Shown piece by piece: positions 11,701 through 23,739 of a stretch of 64,000 nt of DNA. Position 1 is the stretch's first letter. Every line of letters starts with the position of its first letter. Both the position numbers and the translations under genes were made by a program. The notes beneath the pieces are model-generated. The model made no database searches, had not been told where the DNA came from, and saw only the letters and a list, made by a program, of their open reading frames with translations. The stretch comes from Theocolax elegans (taxonomy: Eukaryota > Arthropoda > Insecta > Hymenoptera > Cerocephalidae). Where the stretch lies: positions 49,394,032-49,458,031 of the forward strand of contig CM047431.1 in the NCBI GenBank assembly GCA_026168455.1, read 5' to 3'.

Positions 11701-11850
11701 GCTAGTATCAACTACGTCCAATTTTTCTTCAGATTCTGGATTAGGTCGTTTAAAAAAATTCGTTACAGTAGGTAGCTTTTTTATTGATTCTTGCTGTTGT
11801 TTTTTCGCTTTGCGCTTTTCTGCCCCGCTCGGGTATTTTCGTTTTAACAT
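8715..11850 (-). CDS. hAT transposase (ZMYM1-like: TTF zinc finger, DUF4371, hAT dimerisation), three exons
   Basis: Exons 11850-11694, 11147-11019 and 10948-8715 join through GT/AG introns that are all in phase 1, giving 2520 nt and 839 residues. The start is chosen at MLKRKYPSGAEKRK, the usual beginning of this family; an upstream in-frame ATG at 12075 exists but adds non-family sequence. Residues about 145-215 form a TTF-type zinc finger (Cys178, Cys181, His209-His215 region). A DUF4371/RNase-H-like core follows, with Asp350 in VDSTPDVS, Asp415 in TYDNASNMSG and a CxxH at 443-446. The C-terminal hAT dimerisation domain holds NCEAERSFS, in which Glu782 is the probable third catalytic acid. 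An AATAAA (8689-8684) follows the stop. The enzyme is expected to cut and rejoin the element's ends in the nucleus. No lesion is visible. Confidence 0.92.
11020..11146 (-). other. Transposase exon 2 (detail)
   Basis: Exon 2 runs 11147-11019 and is too short to be found as an open frame by itself. Its acceptor is TTTTTATAG and its donor is GTATGAGG. It encodes 43 residues, mainly acidic and polar (starting DALHQNDTESLPENF), and joins exon 1 and exon 3 in frame. The flanking introns are 11693-11148 and 11018-10949; the second is only 70 bp. Confidence 0.8.
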
Positions 11851-12599
11851 TTTGTTGGTGTAATAAAGCGCATCACTCAAGACAACAGTCGTAACTAAAC
11901 TATTGCAAACAGATCGATGAAGTTCGCCGCTCACGAACTTTGTTTTCGTTATTTTCCGCGGAGAATGTTTAGCGGAAAGGCCTCGAACCCAACGGCGGCG
12001 CCGCCAATTCGACATATTCCACGAATCGAAAAACGCATTAAGTAGCATCTGCTGTACACCTCGAATTGTCAGCAATAGCTAATTTATCAAGACACAAATA
12101 AATATATCGGTATAATATAAGCGCATTTTTGGCTGATCTAATATAAAAATCTCAGTACACTTATTCAAATTGTTTTATATTGAATAAGTTAAGAAGAATA
12201 CCGTTTCATATTTATTTCGTAAATTAATTTTAATTTTTTAAAATTTATTTTTAAATTAGTTAATGATTTATTTAATTAATTTCAATTTTAATATTGATTT
12301 TATGAATAGATGTGTGGATAAACTTATATTATGTAAACACTACTACCGCAGGCAAAAATAAGTGCGATTTTTTGTTATATTTTTAATATCTTGTTGGTTA
12401 TTGGGATCTAGCTTTAACCAAACTTTAATAAGAAAATAATATTAAGTGTAAATAAAATTTAAAAGTTACGAATTTTTTGCTTACAGCGAAATGCGTAGTA
12501 TGATGATTTATGATATTTTGTCATTCGAACGCACGAGGCCCTTGGCTCATGGGGCCCGGGGCTACAGCCCCTGCTAGCCCCCCCTATGATCCGCCACTG
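11851..12599 (-). promoter_or_regulatory. hAT 5' region and promoter candidate
   Basis: Between the transposase start and the right TIR there is a GC-richer segment (about 11930-12070) with a GGCGGCGCCGCC palindrome, followed by AT-rich DNA to the GC-rich subterminal repeats. A transposase promoter is expected here; no definite TATA or initiator is seen. Confidence 0.35.
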
Positions 12600-12607
12600 A
12601 TTTTACT
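12600..12607. repeat. hAT target-site duplication, right (ATTTTACT)
   Basis: Exact copy of 8495-8502, abutting the right TIR. Confidence 0.93.
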
Positions 12608-14575
12608 GCAACTTTTGATTGTGGACAACTACGTAACAAAATTGAATACCCTCTGGGTGTTTGATTAAATGGACCTTATTATTTCATGAGTAATTCGGTT
12701 TAAAATCAAGTTGTCTTTAATCCGTAAATTAATTCAAAAGTTATTGCTTATAAGAAATAATAATTGGAAGAAAATCTATCCAATTAAGAAATAATTGTAC
12801 ATTACCAAATTTTCCACATATATTCTCTGGTGAAGGTGTCAGTTTCTTTAAAATAGACCAAATTACTATGAAATGAATGTGTTAAACATCTAGTCTGAAA
12901 TCCTTTTTTCACTTAAATCGTTCATTTTTTAGAATAAGTATAATTTCGAATTTATTTTATGTTAGTTTTCAATACTTATGACATTTTATTACTCTCCATT
13001 TTGTAGCAGTCAGCTCGATCACTACATTGATAACGTAAATTTCTTATTGTATTTGTCTTTGCAGCAATCATTCTAAAAACATAAGTACGATTTTCTGATA
13101 TCGGAACCAAATTTGTTTAAAATCATTTTTAATGTCGATTTAATTATAACAGCTATTTTTGTTCTAATAAATAATCGAGCACAGTTGAAAAAAAGCGTTT
13201 CATAGCAAGAAAAAACCTGTTAACAGTTTTTATTTATTTCTGTTTAAAATGCCAATTTCATAAATAAAATCTAGAATCAATTTCCACTATAGAGTTGTTA
13301 TTTCTTCAATATTTAATCTTACTCGCGAATTTGTGCTCATATTTTTTTGAAAGTATAACTACTTCATTAAACATTAATTTATGAGTCTATTTAAACATGA
13401 ATCTAAGTGTAATAATAACTCTCCAGAATTACAAGAAAAATTCGCGACCCACACTCTTTGTAATTAAATAATTAATACAGTCTGAATTAAAGAAAAGGAA
13501 AGTTTGCACATTAATATTGAAGCTAGTTAACTTTCACCAAACGTTTCGTTGGTTGTATACTCCCTTGATTGATAAATGTATTAACGTGAAATGAATTTTA
13601 ATAAAATTATTTGTCATTCACTCTAAAGCACCAAGAACAAAAAACAAAACGTCTGATTGCAGGTGAAGCCTCTGTCTACAAATCTAATTGAAAATTTTAA
13701 TTAAAAATTAATTTTACACGTGGTTTAGTTGCACACACACATATATATGGAGCGTTCCATATCAAATCAATTAATGAAAATATAAAAATTATTGATTTTC
13801 TGCTAAACAGCTTCTTTTTGAATCTCGAATGTGTAAACAAATTTTTTGATGCTTTACTTAGATTTGAGAAAAGTTGTTAATAACCAAAAAACACATATTT
13901 CCCTGTTTTCCACTTAAATGACCAATTTTTATGACATATGCATCCTACAAAAAAAAAATAAAGATATCTTTTAGATTCAAAATTACATGAAGATTACAAT
14001 GAAATTTTAATATAACCATTAATTGAATATTATTCACTTTTACTGGCCTTAAGTCGCTAAAAAATGATATATTTTGATTTTTGACATTGTTCGGTACAAT
14101 TCACATCACTGAAAAAAATCACAGATACTTCTAATTACATGCAATTCGTGTGTACTAAGCCGCTTAGTGGCATAATTAATAGAATATATATATTAAGAAA
14201 ATTCATCGATACGTTCATTAAAACTAAATTATTTTTATTTCATTTATGATTTAATTATCTCTAGGCGAATAATAAAAACCATCATACATTCACATGCATA
14301 TATGCATATACGAAAATGCGCTGATATTCTTACTTTTATTTTAACAGTCTGTGTATAATTGAGATCGACTATGATTTTTACGTCTCGATTAACACAACGA
14401 AGAGAAACAGTATAGTTGACTTTCGGGTCACGGAATCCGATGAAACTTTTGAAAAGTAGTTTTTAACACTGCGCGGAATAAACAGGCGATCTTCATCAAA
14501 TAAATATACCGGTATATTTTATTGACGTTCTCGAGATATAAATATAATTAATTCAAACTATCGTGTACATCTCGT
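12608..14575. other. Intergenic, nothing recognised
   Basis: AT-rich. A GGAGCGTTCCATATCAAATC word at about 13748 resembles the end of foldback elements but no partner end is seen. No coding region. Confidence 0.35.
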
Positions 14576-15730
14576 GCAAATAAAGATATATAACATTGAT
14601 TGGATTAAATTTAAGGAAAATGAGTTTTCCGTGGGGAGGTACAATAAGTGTGCCATTACTATCTGACACTTTGAAAAACTTTTCCAAGATTACAACTCGA
14701 GTGAAAGAGGTAAAAGTGCGCGATAACAAAGTAACGTCAACTGCGTATATACAGATAATAAAAGTAATCATAAAAACTAAGCAATAAACAAGATTCCCGT
14801 ATACATCTGTATATTTGTACCGAAACACGACAATAAACCCCACTCGATTCTAATTAGACTGCACAAAGTTTTATCAAACGTTGCTTCTAATTATCGTGCA
14901 ATTCAATCGACGAGTTACGAGATAATAGAAGTATTGTAATCAATTTTCTCTCAGCATTATCTGCATAATACTGTCTATTACGTGTACAGATATATGTACA
15001 TACTTTACTTTCAACACATCGAGGTAAATAGATAAATTTTTTTATCAAAAATTACTCTAAATTTTGGAAAATTTAACAGATATATATATATATGTGTGTT
15101 AACAGTACATTATAGTAATTTTCACCATTTGTCAAGTCTGCTCCTTGAGTATTCAATGCCATAATTTTCTACCACAATATTTTACTCTGTGTACACATGT
15201 TTAAAAAAATAAATTATAAATATATATATATAGAAGGTTCTCCGAATGTTTTTATTGTTATTATTTGTAATAAAAAAATCGTCAATTATTGGATAATGAT
15301 TAGAAATTGAATATGCGATATATTACGTAATCAAATTGAATAAAAGCATATTAACATTTACTGTAGTGCTTGTTAATTTTACTACAAATTTATATTCTAA
15401 TTTTTTTATTCTGAAAGTTTGTGCATTTTTATTTGCTCTAATTTCAAATACAGTATATTTTTATCTCAGTATTCACATATAAGGCTCGTAAATTTATAGG
15501 ATATTAATTAACGAAACAATAGGTAGCAGTAAATGGATATTTACGAGACTATTCAAGATCAAGTGCACATACGAGAGGCAATCAAATTATTAGAAACGTT
15601 TTTGTTTATTTTATTTTTCAATCGACGGAATAACTTTATTGTTCTGATTAATCGGTACATTTATAGCGCCACCCAAACGTTACTAAAATTTATTTATATT
15701 TATATAGATATAACAATACAATTTACGATC
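14576..15730. repeat. Tandem duplication unit, copy 1 (1155 bp)
   Basis: The sequence from GCAAATAAAGATATATAAC to ...ATTTACGATC is repeated immediately downstream, head to tail. The short open frames in it recur exactly in copy 2, but none has coding features. Between copies I see only changes in length of TA/TG microsatellites. Confidence 0.9.
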
Positions 15731-16893
15731 GCAAATAAAGATATATAACATTGATTGGATTAAATTTAAGGAAAATGAGTTTTCCGTGGGGAGGTACAAT
15801 AAGTGTGCCATTACTATCTGACACTTTGAAAAACTTTTCCAAGATTACAACTCGAGTGAAAGAGGTAAAAGTGCGCGATAACAAAGTAACGTCAACTGCG
15901 TATATACAGATAATAAAAGTAATCATAAAAACTAAGCAATAAACAAGATTCCCGTATACATCTGTATATTTGTACCGAAACACGACAATAAACCCCACTC
16001 GATTCTAATTAGACTGCACAAAGTTTTATCAAACGTTGCTTCTAATTATCGTGCAATTCAATCGACGAGTTACGAGATAATAGAAGTATTGTAATCAATT
16101 TTCTCTCAGCATTATCTGCATAATACTGTCTATTACGTGTACAGATATATGTACATACTTTACTTTCAACACATCGAGGTAAATAGATAAATTTTTTTAT
16201 CAAAAATTACTCTAAATTTTGGAAAATTTAACAGATATATATATATATATGTGTGTGTTAACAGTACATTATAGTAATTTTCACCATTTGTCAAGTCTGC
16301 TCCTTGAGTATTCAATGCCATAATTTTCTACCACAATATTTTACTCTGTGTACACATGTTTAAAAAAATAAATTATAAATATATATATATATAGAAGGTT
16401 CTCCGAATGTTTTTATTGTTATTATTTGTAATAAAAAAATCGTCAATTATTGGATAATGATTAGAAATTGAATATGCGATATATTACGTAATCAAATTGA
16501 ATAAAAGCATATTAACATTTACTGTAGTGCTTGTTAATTTTACTACAAATTTATATTCTAATTTTTTTATTCTGAAAGTTTGTGCATTTTTATTTGCTCT
16601 AATTTCAAATACAGTATATTTTTATCTCAGTATTCACATATATAAGGCTCGTAAATTTATAGGATATTAATTAACGAAACAATAGGTAGCAGTAAATGGA
16701 TATTTACGAGACTATTCAAGATCAAGTGCACATACGAGAGGCAATCAAATTATTAGAAACGTTTTTGTTTATTTTATTTTTCAATCGACGGAATAACTTT
16801 ATTGTTCTGATTAATCGGTACATTTATAGCGCCACCCAAACGTTACTAAAATTTATTTATATTTATATAGATATAACAATACAATTTACGATC
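15731..16893. repeat. Tandem duplication unit, copy 2 (1163 bp)
   Basis: Head-to-tail copy of 14576-15730. The right junction (ATCGAAAATAAA) against the internal junction (ATCGCAAATAAA) shows short homology at the breakpoints, as expected for replication slippage or end joining. The extra 8 bp are dinucleotide-repeat gains. Confidence 0.9.
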
Positions 16894-17526
16894 GAAAATA
16901 AAAATCTATTTATATGATTATATATTATTATAAAATCCAGGACAGAGTTTAGTAAAAATGAGAAATTATTTTTAATAAATTTCTTTTGATTGTCCACAAA
17001 AATTCTTTATACAACAATTATTTCAAACATATGCCTGATATAATATTCAATTCGTAGATATACAGATAATTAGTAAAAAATATATGAATTAGTTAGTAAA
17101 ATTAGCCAATTATTACTAGGTGGTAAAACGGTTGTACTCGGATATGTGTTAAATTAGAAATTTGAATCATTTTAAAAAAGAGTTAACCTTCATGACTAAA
17201 TCCTGTATAAAAATTATTCATTGGAAAAATAATCGGTAAATTCTGATTGAGTACCTGAGTAAGGTATATATAACAAGCGTAAGTTAAAATGTAGATATAA
17301 TTTAATCAAGATTTGGTAATAATGAATTGATTACAAATAAGAATCAGTGACATTCTAGGAATTTTGTCTATTTTTTAACTATTAAGCGCCGTTTGTTTTC
17401 AAATAAAAATTAATTTTTTTAATTTTTCTTGATTCATAGGAATTTTATGAAGCTCATAAACCAATGTAAAAAATATTTAATCTTTAAGTTATAGATAGTT
17501 TAATTCTGTACAATTTTAATACTCAC
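16894..17526. other. Intergenic, nothing recognised
   Basis: AT-rich with no gene, TIR or RNA structure that I can support. Confidence 0.35.
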
Positions 17527-18229
17527 AAGGAGAGGTCAGACCCTCTGGAAAACGGATCCTTACCAAACTCTAGGATATAATTTCTACTATAAAATCATGC
17601 AGAAAGCCGGAATTTTAGTGTCCAATGCCCATTTTTACGATAGATATGAGCAAATAAGGAAAAATCTCGCCGAAAAAACCGTTGAGTTACTTATTATACC
17701 GTTATTATAACCGTTGAGTTGTTTATAACTCAGAAAAATTAAAGATGTACGTATAAACTAAATTTTAAAAGAAAGTTGAGGTCGAGTAGATACGTTTTGA
17801 AAAAAAGGAAGCTCAAATATTTTAATATGGTCAAAAGTTATGGGAGAAATAAGAATTAGCCAAAATTTTATCGAAAATTTAAAGTTACAATTTAATGATT
17901 TTTTAGCCCAAAATTTCGTCTAATTCTTATTCCTTCCATAACTTTTGACCATATTAAAATATTTGAGCTTCCTTTTTTTTAAAAGGTATATCTACTCGAT
18001 CTCAGCTTTCTTTCAAAATTTAGTTTATACGTACATCTTTAGTTGTTTCTGAGTTATAAGCATTCAAACTCAACGGTTTTTTCGGCGAGATTTTTCATTA
18101 TTTGCTTATATCTATCGTAAAAATGGCCATTGTACACTAAAACTCCGGCTTTCTGCGTGATTTTATAGTAGAAATTATATCCTAGAGTTTGGTAAGGATG
18201 CGTTTTCCAGAGGGTGTGACCTCTCCTTA
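17527..18229. mobile_element. Foldback (palindromic) element, family II, copy 1
   Basis: Two arms of about 330 bp, from AAGGAGAGGTC at the left end to GACCTCTCCTT at the right, pair almost throughout around a loop near 17865-17920. Arm words such as AGCTCAAATATTTTAATATGG and AAACTCTAGGATATAATTTC recur inverted. No protein is encoded. Divergence between arms is low, so the palindrome is either young or kept uniform by gene conversion. Confidence 0.8.
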
Positions 18230-18482
18230 TTAGTTAAGAGGATGTCAAAGCCAGTTGTTACCATGAGAATCAAAGTTACCGACAGAGAACCTACTATTTA
18301 ATAAAAAATAAATTGTTAGTCTAAAATTTATACGAGCAATACACTGTTTCATCTATAATATTTCTTAAAAATTTAAAATTTCAATTAAAAGATTAATTTA
18401 TTATAATGCAGCATGTGTTAATGTTCATATATTAAGATATTGTTTTTATGAACATTTTGAACATTTCGTTAGAAAAATTGAA

Positions 18483-18912
18483 GCATCATAATCCTTGGTT
18501 TAGCAAAGGACCCAAAATTAGTATTCATATATTCAATTACCATAAGGTTTATTTTTGACTTTTCATAGATTTGGTCTAAAATTTTGAAGAAAGCTTCTCT
18601 TAATTAATTTTTAGATAACAAGTAGAACATATATAACGAAAAACTTATCAAATTTTTTCATAACATTGTTTTAGCAAACATTTTCTTAAAAGAGAAAAAC
18701 AAATTGTGCAAAAATAAAATTTTTTTTGTAGAATATAAAATTAAACTAATATTTTTATAATTCTGTTCCACTTACTTTTTAATAATTGATTTGAAGAAGC
18801 TTCTACCAAGATGTCGGCCCAATACAATTACAATTTAAAAATAGACTTTACAACAAAGTGAGTACGAATGCTAATTTTGGTTCTTTCGGTGAACCAAGGA
18901 TTCTGATGGTCC
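18483..18912. mobile_element. TIR element with about 50-bp imperfect ends
   Basis: The left end (CATCATAATCCTTGGTTTAG, continuing ACCCAAAATTAGTATTC) matches the inverted right end (CATCAGAATCCTTGGTTCAC, continuing ACCAAAATTAGCATTC). The interior is AT-rich and non-coding. Superfamily unknown. Confidence 0.5.
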
Positions 18913-19067
18913 TATTTTGTCAATATTTCTGACAAAAATCGTAAAATGCTTATAAAAGCAATATATTAATTTATTTACACTAATATATTCCGTATTGCAA
19001 CGAATTAAAATTTTAATTAACATTTTTAATTTAAATAAATTGTACAGGTAAAACAGTGCGATAATCT

Positions 19068-20183
19068 CCCGTGTAAAAAAAAAAGTATGGGAAACGTCTG
19101 GGAAAAGTCTGGCTTATAAAGTCTTGGCAAAGTCTAGCTGGTGAGACTATCCCATACTTTTTGCCAGACTTACTATATTTTAAATCAACCAGACTTTCTC
19201 CCGCACATTCTGCCAGACTTTATAATTATTTTGAAAGTCTGGGATAAATAAGCCATACTTTCTCCCACACATTTTACTAGACTTTATAATGATTTTTAAA
19301 AGTCTGGGAGAATTCAATCAGACTTTCTCCCGCACATTTTACTAGACTTTATAATAATTTTTAAGTCTGGGATAATGTAACCAGACTTTCCCCAGACTTC
19401 CCCCTCGTCGAATCTTTGTCGCATTGCATCTTCAAACATACAATTTATATTATTTCTAATTAATAGAAACAACAAATCCTCGACATGTTTTGAGCTGTCG
19501 AACTCTCAAAACCACCAGATACTTATCTATCACATATAAAAAAGTCACTAATGTTTTTCGTGTATCTCGCGACAACAAACTGAAGAAATGGTTAGGTTAC
19601 AATTATAAAAACACAATCATCAAATTGAAGTTGGTTTTCATATCGTTTTGTACCCTAACCATTTCATCAGTTTTTTGTCGCGAGATACACGAAAAACATT
19701 AGTGACTCTTTTTATATGTAATACATAAGTATCTGGTGGTTTGAAGAGTTCGATAGCTGAAAACATGTCGAGGATTTGTTGTTTCTATTAATTAGAAATA
19801 ATATAAATTGTATGTTTGAAGATGCAATGCGACAAAGATTCGACGAGGGAGAAGTCTGGGGAAAGTCTGGTTACATTATCCCAGACTTAAAAATTATTAT
19901 AAAGTCTAGTAAAATGTGCGGGAGAAAGTCTGGTTGAATTCTCCCAGACTTTTAAAAATCATTATAAAGTCTAGTAAAATGTGTGGGAGAAAGTATGGCT
20001 TATTTATCCCAGACTTTCAAAATAATGATAAAGTCTGGCAGAATGTGCGGGAGAAAGTCTGGTTGATTTAAAATATAGTAAGTCTGGCAAAAAGTATGGG
20101 ATAGTCTCACCAGCTAGACTTTGCCAAGACTTTATAAGCCAGACTTTTCCCAGACGTTTCCCATACTTTTTTTTTTACACGGG
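19068..20183. mobile_element. 1.1-kb palindromic element with repeated AAGTCTGG words
   Basis: The ends are CCCGTGTAAAAAA and its complement. The two arms (about 550 bp each) pair along their whole length around a centre near 19625. Each arm carries about a dozen iterations of an AGTCTGG / CCAGACTTT word spaced a few tens of bases apart. The open frame at 19490-19702 lies across the centre and is a by-product. No transposase is encoded, so this is a non-autonomous foldback element of unknown family. Confidence 0.8.
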
Positions 20184-21517
20184 CTGTCATCACACAATAT
20201 TTGATAAAGATCTGTGCACGAATTTTTGACAAACATTTTGTGAAAAATTGAATACGTTGGATAGAATTATACTAAAATTTACGATTTAATAAAATTTTTT
20301 ATACTTAATAATATGAAGTCGACAAGAGCAATAGTCCACGAATAATCGAAGAATCAAGTTACAAACACCTCACGATTTATTAATTTCATTAAGCAATAAC
20401 GTAAAGAGTAATAAAAATAAGTAGTAATATCTCCCTGAAATGACAATAACAATTATACACATCTCGTTGAAATATCAATTTTCTATGAACACGAGGAAGC
20501 TCACATAAATTGTATTAAAATAACGAATTTTTTAACAGCCTTTTTTATTTACAAAATTTTCCAATTACAAGTGTAATATTATTTGCATATCCTGTTTTTC
20601 GTGATTTATCACGTATTTTTTGAGTAAACGAATTATTGTTTACTCGTCAAATAATATTTATTTAACAGTGAATTTAAAATTAACGTCGCCCGAAGGTTAG
20701 CCACTCGTACGAACGTTGTAAAAAAAATCAATGGTTTATAAATCCCTTAACTTCATCATTCTGAAACTTTTAACCCTATAGATTGTTATGTGCAGAAAAA
20801 AATATACCTATATATATATAGATAAATAGACAGATATCCCCTACGAGTCCTCCATAACCTTTAAAGGTTACAGGGTCAATAGATATGGAGGATTCACAGT
20901 TGCGGAGACTAAAGTGTCTTTTTATACATATATATATAGATCGGGACTTCCAAACAAGTTTACATCTTGGTTCGATCGGAAAGTAATGCTTTTTATAAAT
21001 TATTCATCAACACATTTTTCTCTCATAAACTTTTCTCAACCAAAATTATCGTCGTTTCAACGATGGCATTCATTTTCCGATCAATACCAATTCAACTATT
21101 TCACCTCAAGATTTCACGGTATTATTTAACGACTCGTGTATCGCAAATGAATTTACCCGTAATTTTAATAATTTACTATTTCGTTGGTTTCAAATTGAAC
21201 ATTCTTTATATGTATATAAATAACTTACAAACATAATAAAGTATAATAACTTGGAATATTAATTATTTCTAGATCGTTTAATTATTTTTTTCAAATCGGC
21301 GATTAATTAATTTTATCAACAATTAATTTTTCGAGATCGAAATATATAATACATCGGAAAAAATTCAAGTGGCGGAGACAATTTCTCCAAGGTTCGCGTA
21401 AATCGATCGAGTTTTATATTCTGAATCTTGAGGCAAAGCCATTCCGACCTAACAAACTTGAAGCGAATTATTCAAATGGATCTGAAATGTCTCAAATTGT
21501 TAAACCACGCAAATTTC

Positions 21518-21553
<36 letters not shown>

Positions 21554-21629
21554 GTTTTATACAAATTCTTTCGACGTTGAAAAATTTAATACCATCTTAA
21601 AAATTGAAGGATTAATTTAATGTATGTAG
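20184..21629. other. Intergenic, nothing recognised
   Basis: AT-rich. A small hairpin (TCCTCCATA ... TATGGAGGA) occurs at about 20849-20893, and a (TA)n run at about 21520-21549. The overlapping open frames at 20914-21236 show no coding features. Confidence 0.35.
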
Positions 21630-22131
21630 AATTATGTCTAGAATTATCCTTCTGGGTTAGAATTTCCAATCTCAAGGTTAATGACAAATAAACTACATGT
21701 CAACATTCAACTTAAAAAAAAACTAACTTCGCCACAATTGATTTTTTATCCAAAAGTCCAAAAGAAAGCTTGGAGCAATACCTTTCAAATGGTCTGTAGC
21801 ATTTTTATGGCCTTCAATTCTGCAAAAAGTTATGATAATTTAAAGAAAGACGAAATTTTTTTAAAAATTTAAATGGGAAATACCATGTTAATTTTGTGAA
21901 ATTTTTGTCTTTCTTTAAATTATCATAACTTTTTGCAGAATTGAAGGCCATAAAAATGCTACAGATCATTTGAAAGGTATTGCTCCAAGCTTCTTTTGGA
22001 CTTTTGGATAAAAAATCAATTGTGGCGAAGTTAGTTTTTTTTTAAGTTGAATGTTGACATGTAGTTTATTTGTCATTAACCTTGAGATTGGAAATTCTAA
22101 CCCAGAAGGATAAATTCTAGACATAATTAGC
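21630..22131. mobile_element. Foldback element, family I, copy A (core only)
   Basis: Inner arms of the family I palindrome, from AATTATGTCTAGAATTATCC to its inverted partner, around a centre near 21880. The outer arms with the GGGGTA ends are missing on both sides. Confidence 0.75.
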
Positions 22132-22132
22132 T

Positions 22133-22410
22133 ATATATATGCGTATTGATTATCGATCGACAAATGGATTATCTATTGAAGCTATATAAGATTTATTGAA
22201 AGTTAAATTGGAATTATTGGTTCTAATGGAATTTCCGACACGCGTACAGGATTATAGTATTCGTAAAGTAAAAAATAAATGTTTAATATATCAAAGTACA
22301 CGCGTTTACTGGTTTAATCCTCTTACAAATGAACAAAATAAATTGATCCATACGTTTCGAAATGTTTGTTTATTCGATGTTTCAATCTCGTTTGTGCAAA
22401 GTCTAATTAC
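22133..22410. repeat. Host segment duplicated at 23187-23466, copy 1
   Basis: About 278 bp starting ATATATATGCGTATTGATTATC and ending GTCTAATTAC recur at 23187-23466 with only a few changes. It separates foldback copies A and B. The open frame at 22196-22429 inside it is broken in the second copy, which argues against coding. Confidence 0.8.
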
Positions 22411-23182
22411 TATAGAACATTATATGTAACATTCGTTGCTAATTATGTCTAGAATTATCCTTCTGGGTTAGAATTTCCAATCTCAAGGTTAATGACAAAT
22501 AAACTACATGTCAACATTCAACTTAAAAAAAAACTAACTTCGCCACAATTGATTTTTTATCCAAAAGTCCAAAAGAAAGCTTGGAGCAATACCTTTCAAA
22601 TGGTCTGTAGCATTTTTATGGCCTTCAATTCTGCAAAAAGTTATGATAATTTAAAGAAAGACGAAATTTTTTAAAAATTTAAATGGGAAATACCATGTTA
22701 ATTTTGTGAAATTTTTGTCTTTCTTTAAATTATCATAACTTTTTGCAGAATTGAAGGCCATAAAAATGCTACAGATCATTTGAAAGGTATTGCTCCAAGC
22801 TTTCTTTTGGACTTTTGGATAAAAAATCAATTGTGGCGAAGTTAGTTTTTTTTTAAGTTGAATGTTGACATGTAGTTTATTTGTCATTAACCTTGAGATT
22901 GGAAATTCTAACCCAGAAGGATAAATTCTAGACATAATTAGCAACGAATGTTACATATAATGTTCTATAGTAAAAGTTGATAGATTTTGAGTTAAATAGC
23001 GATGAACCCAGCTGGTGTTGAAAAAACTGGAAAAAGTTCACTTTTTGAGGTTAGAATAACTTTTGAACTAATAAATTCCAGTACCTAAAAATTTTTTTCT
23101 GTATTCTGAAAAACATTTGCAATGTGTACCCAAAATTTGGGGCATTTTAAATTTGATCGGACCACTTCACGTGGAATACCCC
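22411..23182. mobile_element. Foldback element, family I, copy B (left end truncated)
   Basis: Contains the palindromic core plus the complete right outer arm ending in CCACGTGGAATACCCC-like sequence (GTGGAATACCCC at 23171-23182). The left arm is cut at TATAGAACATT, where the duplicated host segment joins through a shared TAC. Confidence 0.75.
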
Positions 23183-23186
23183 ATAT

Positions 23187-23466
23187 ATATATATGCGTAT
23201 TGATTATCGATCGACAAATGGATTATCTATTGAAGCTATATAAGATTTATTGAAAGTTAAATTGGAATTATTGGTTCTAATGGAATTTTCCGACACGCGT
23301 ACAGGATTATAGTATTCGTAAAGTAAAAAATAAATGTTTAACTATATCAAAGTACACGCGTTTACTGGTTTAATCCTCTTACAAATGAACAAAATAAATG
23401 TATCCATACGTTTCGAAATGTTTGTTTATTCGATGTTTCAATCTCGTTTGTGCAAAGTCTAATTAC
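23187..23466. repeat. Host segment duplicated from 22133-22410, copy 2
   Basis: Same sequence as 22133-22410, directly after the right end of foldback copy B. Differences are mainly single-base insertions. Confidence 0.8.
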
Positions 23467-23739
23467 AATAGTACTTATCGTATTTAGTTAATAGCCTATG
23501 CAGATACATCGTTCGAAAATATATTTTTTCGAATATACGACGATTTGACGGTATAAACGACGAAGCAATATTCGGAATTCCTCGTGTATATACTTCACCT
23601 TATGACTTGTAGATCGATAATGCTCTTATCCCGTAGAGGAAAATCCAAGAGAAAAGTAAAAGAAAATTCAAATAAATGTGAAAACGGAGAAGATATAAGA
23701 AATAAAAGGAAAATAGGTATAAAATCGCCACACCCGTAT

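Larger units (their letters stand above)
8503..12599 (-). mobile_element. Complete autonomous hAT transposon, 4.1 kb
   Basis: The ends are CAGCGGCGGATTAGAG (8503-8518) and, inverted, CAGTGGCGGATCATAG at 12599-12584, matching at 13 of 16 positions. Both ends carry a subterminal GGGGCCCGGG word. A perfect 8-bp duplication flanks the element. It encodes one spliced transposase on the minus strand with no stop or frameshift. Together these show a recent insertion that may still be mobile. Ends of CAG[CT]GGCGGAT type go with the ZMYM1-like hAT group. Confidence 0.93.

Noticed and set aside
14553..15998. Identical small frames at 14553/15723 and 14596/15751
   Set aside because: They are the two copies of a recent tandem duplication, overlap on opposite strands and lack coding features; the repetition is not conservation.
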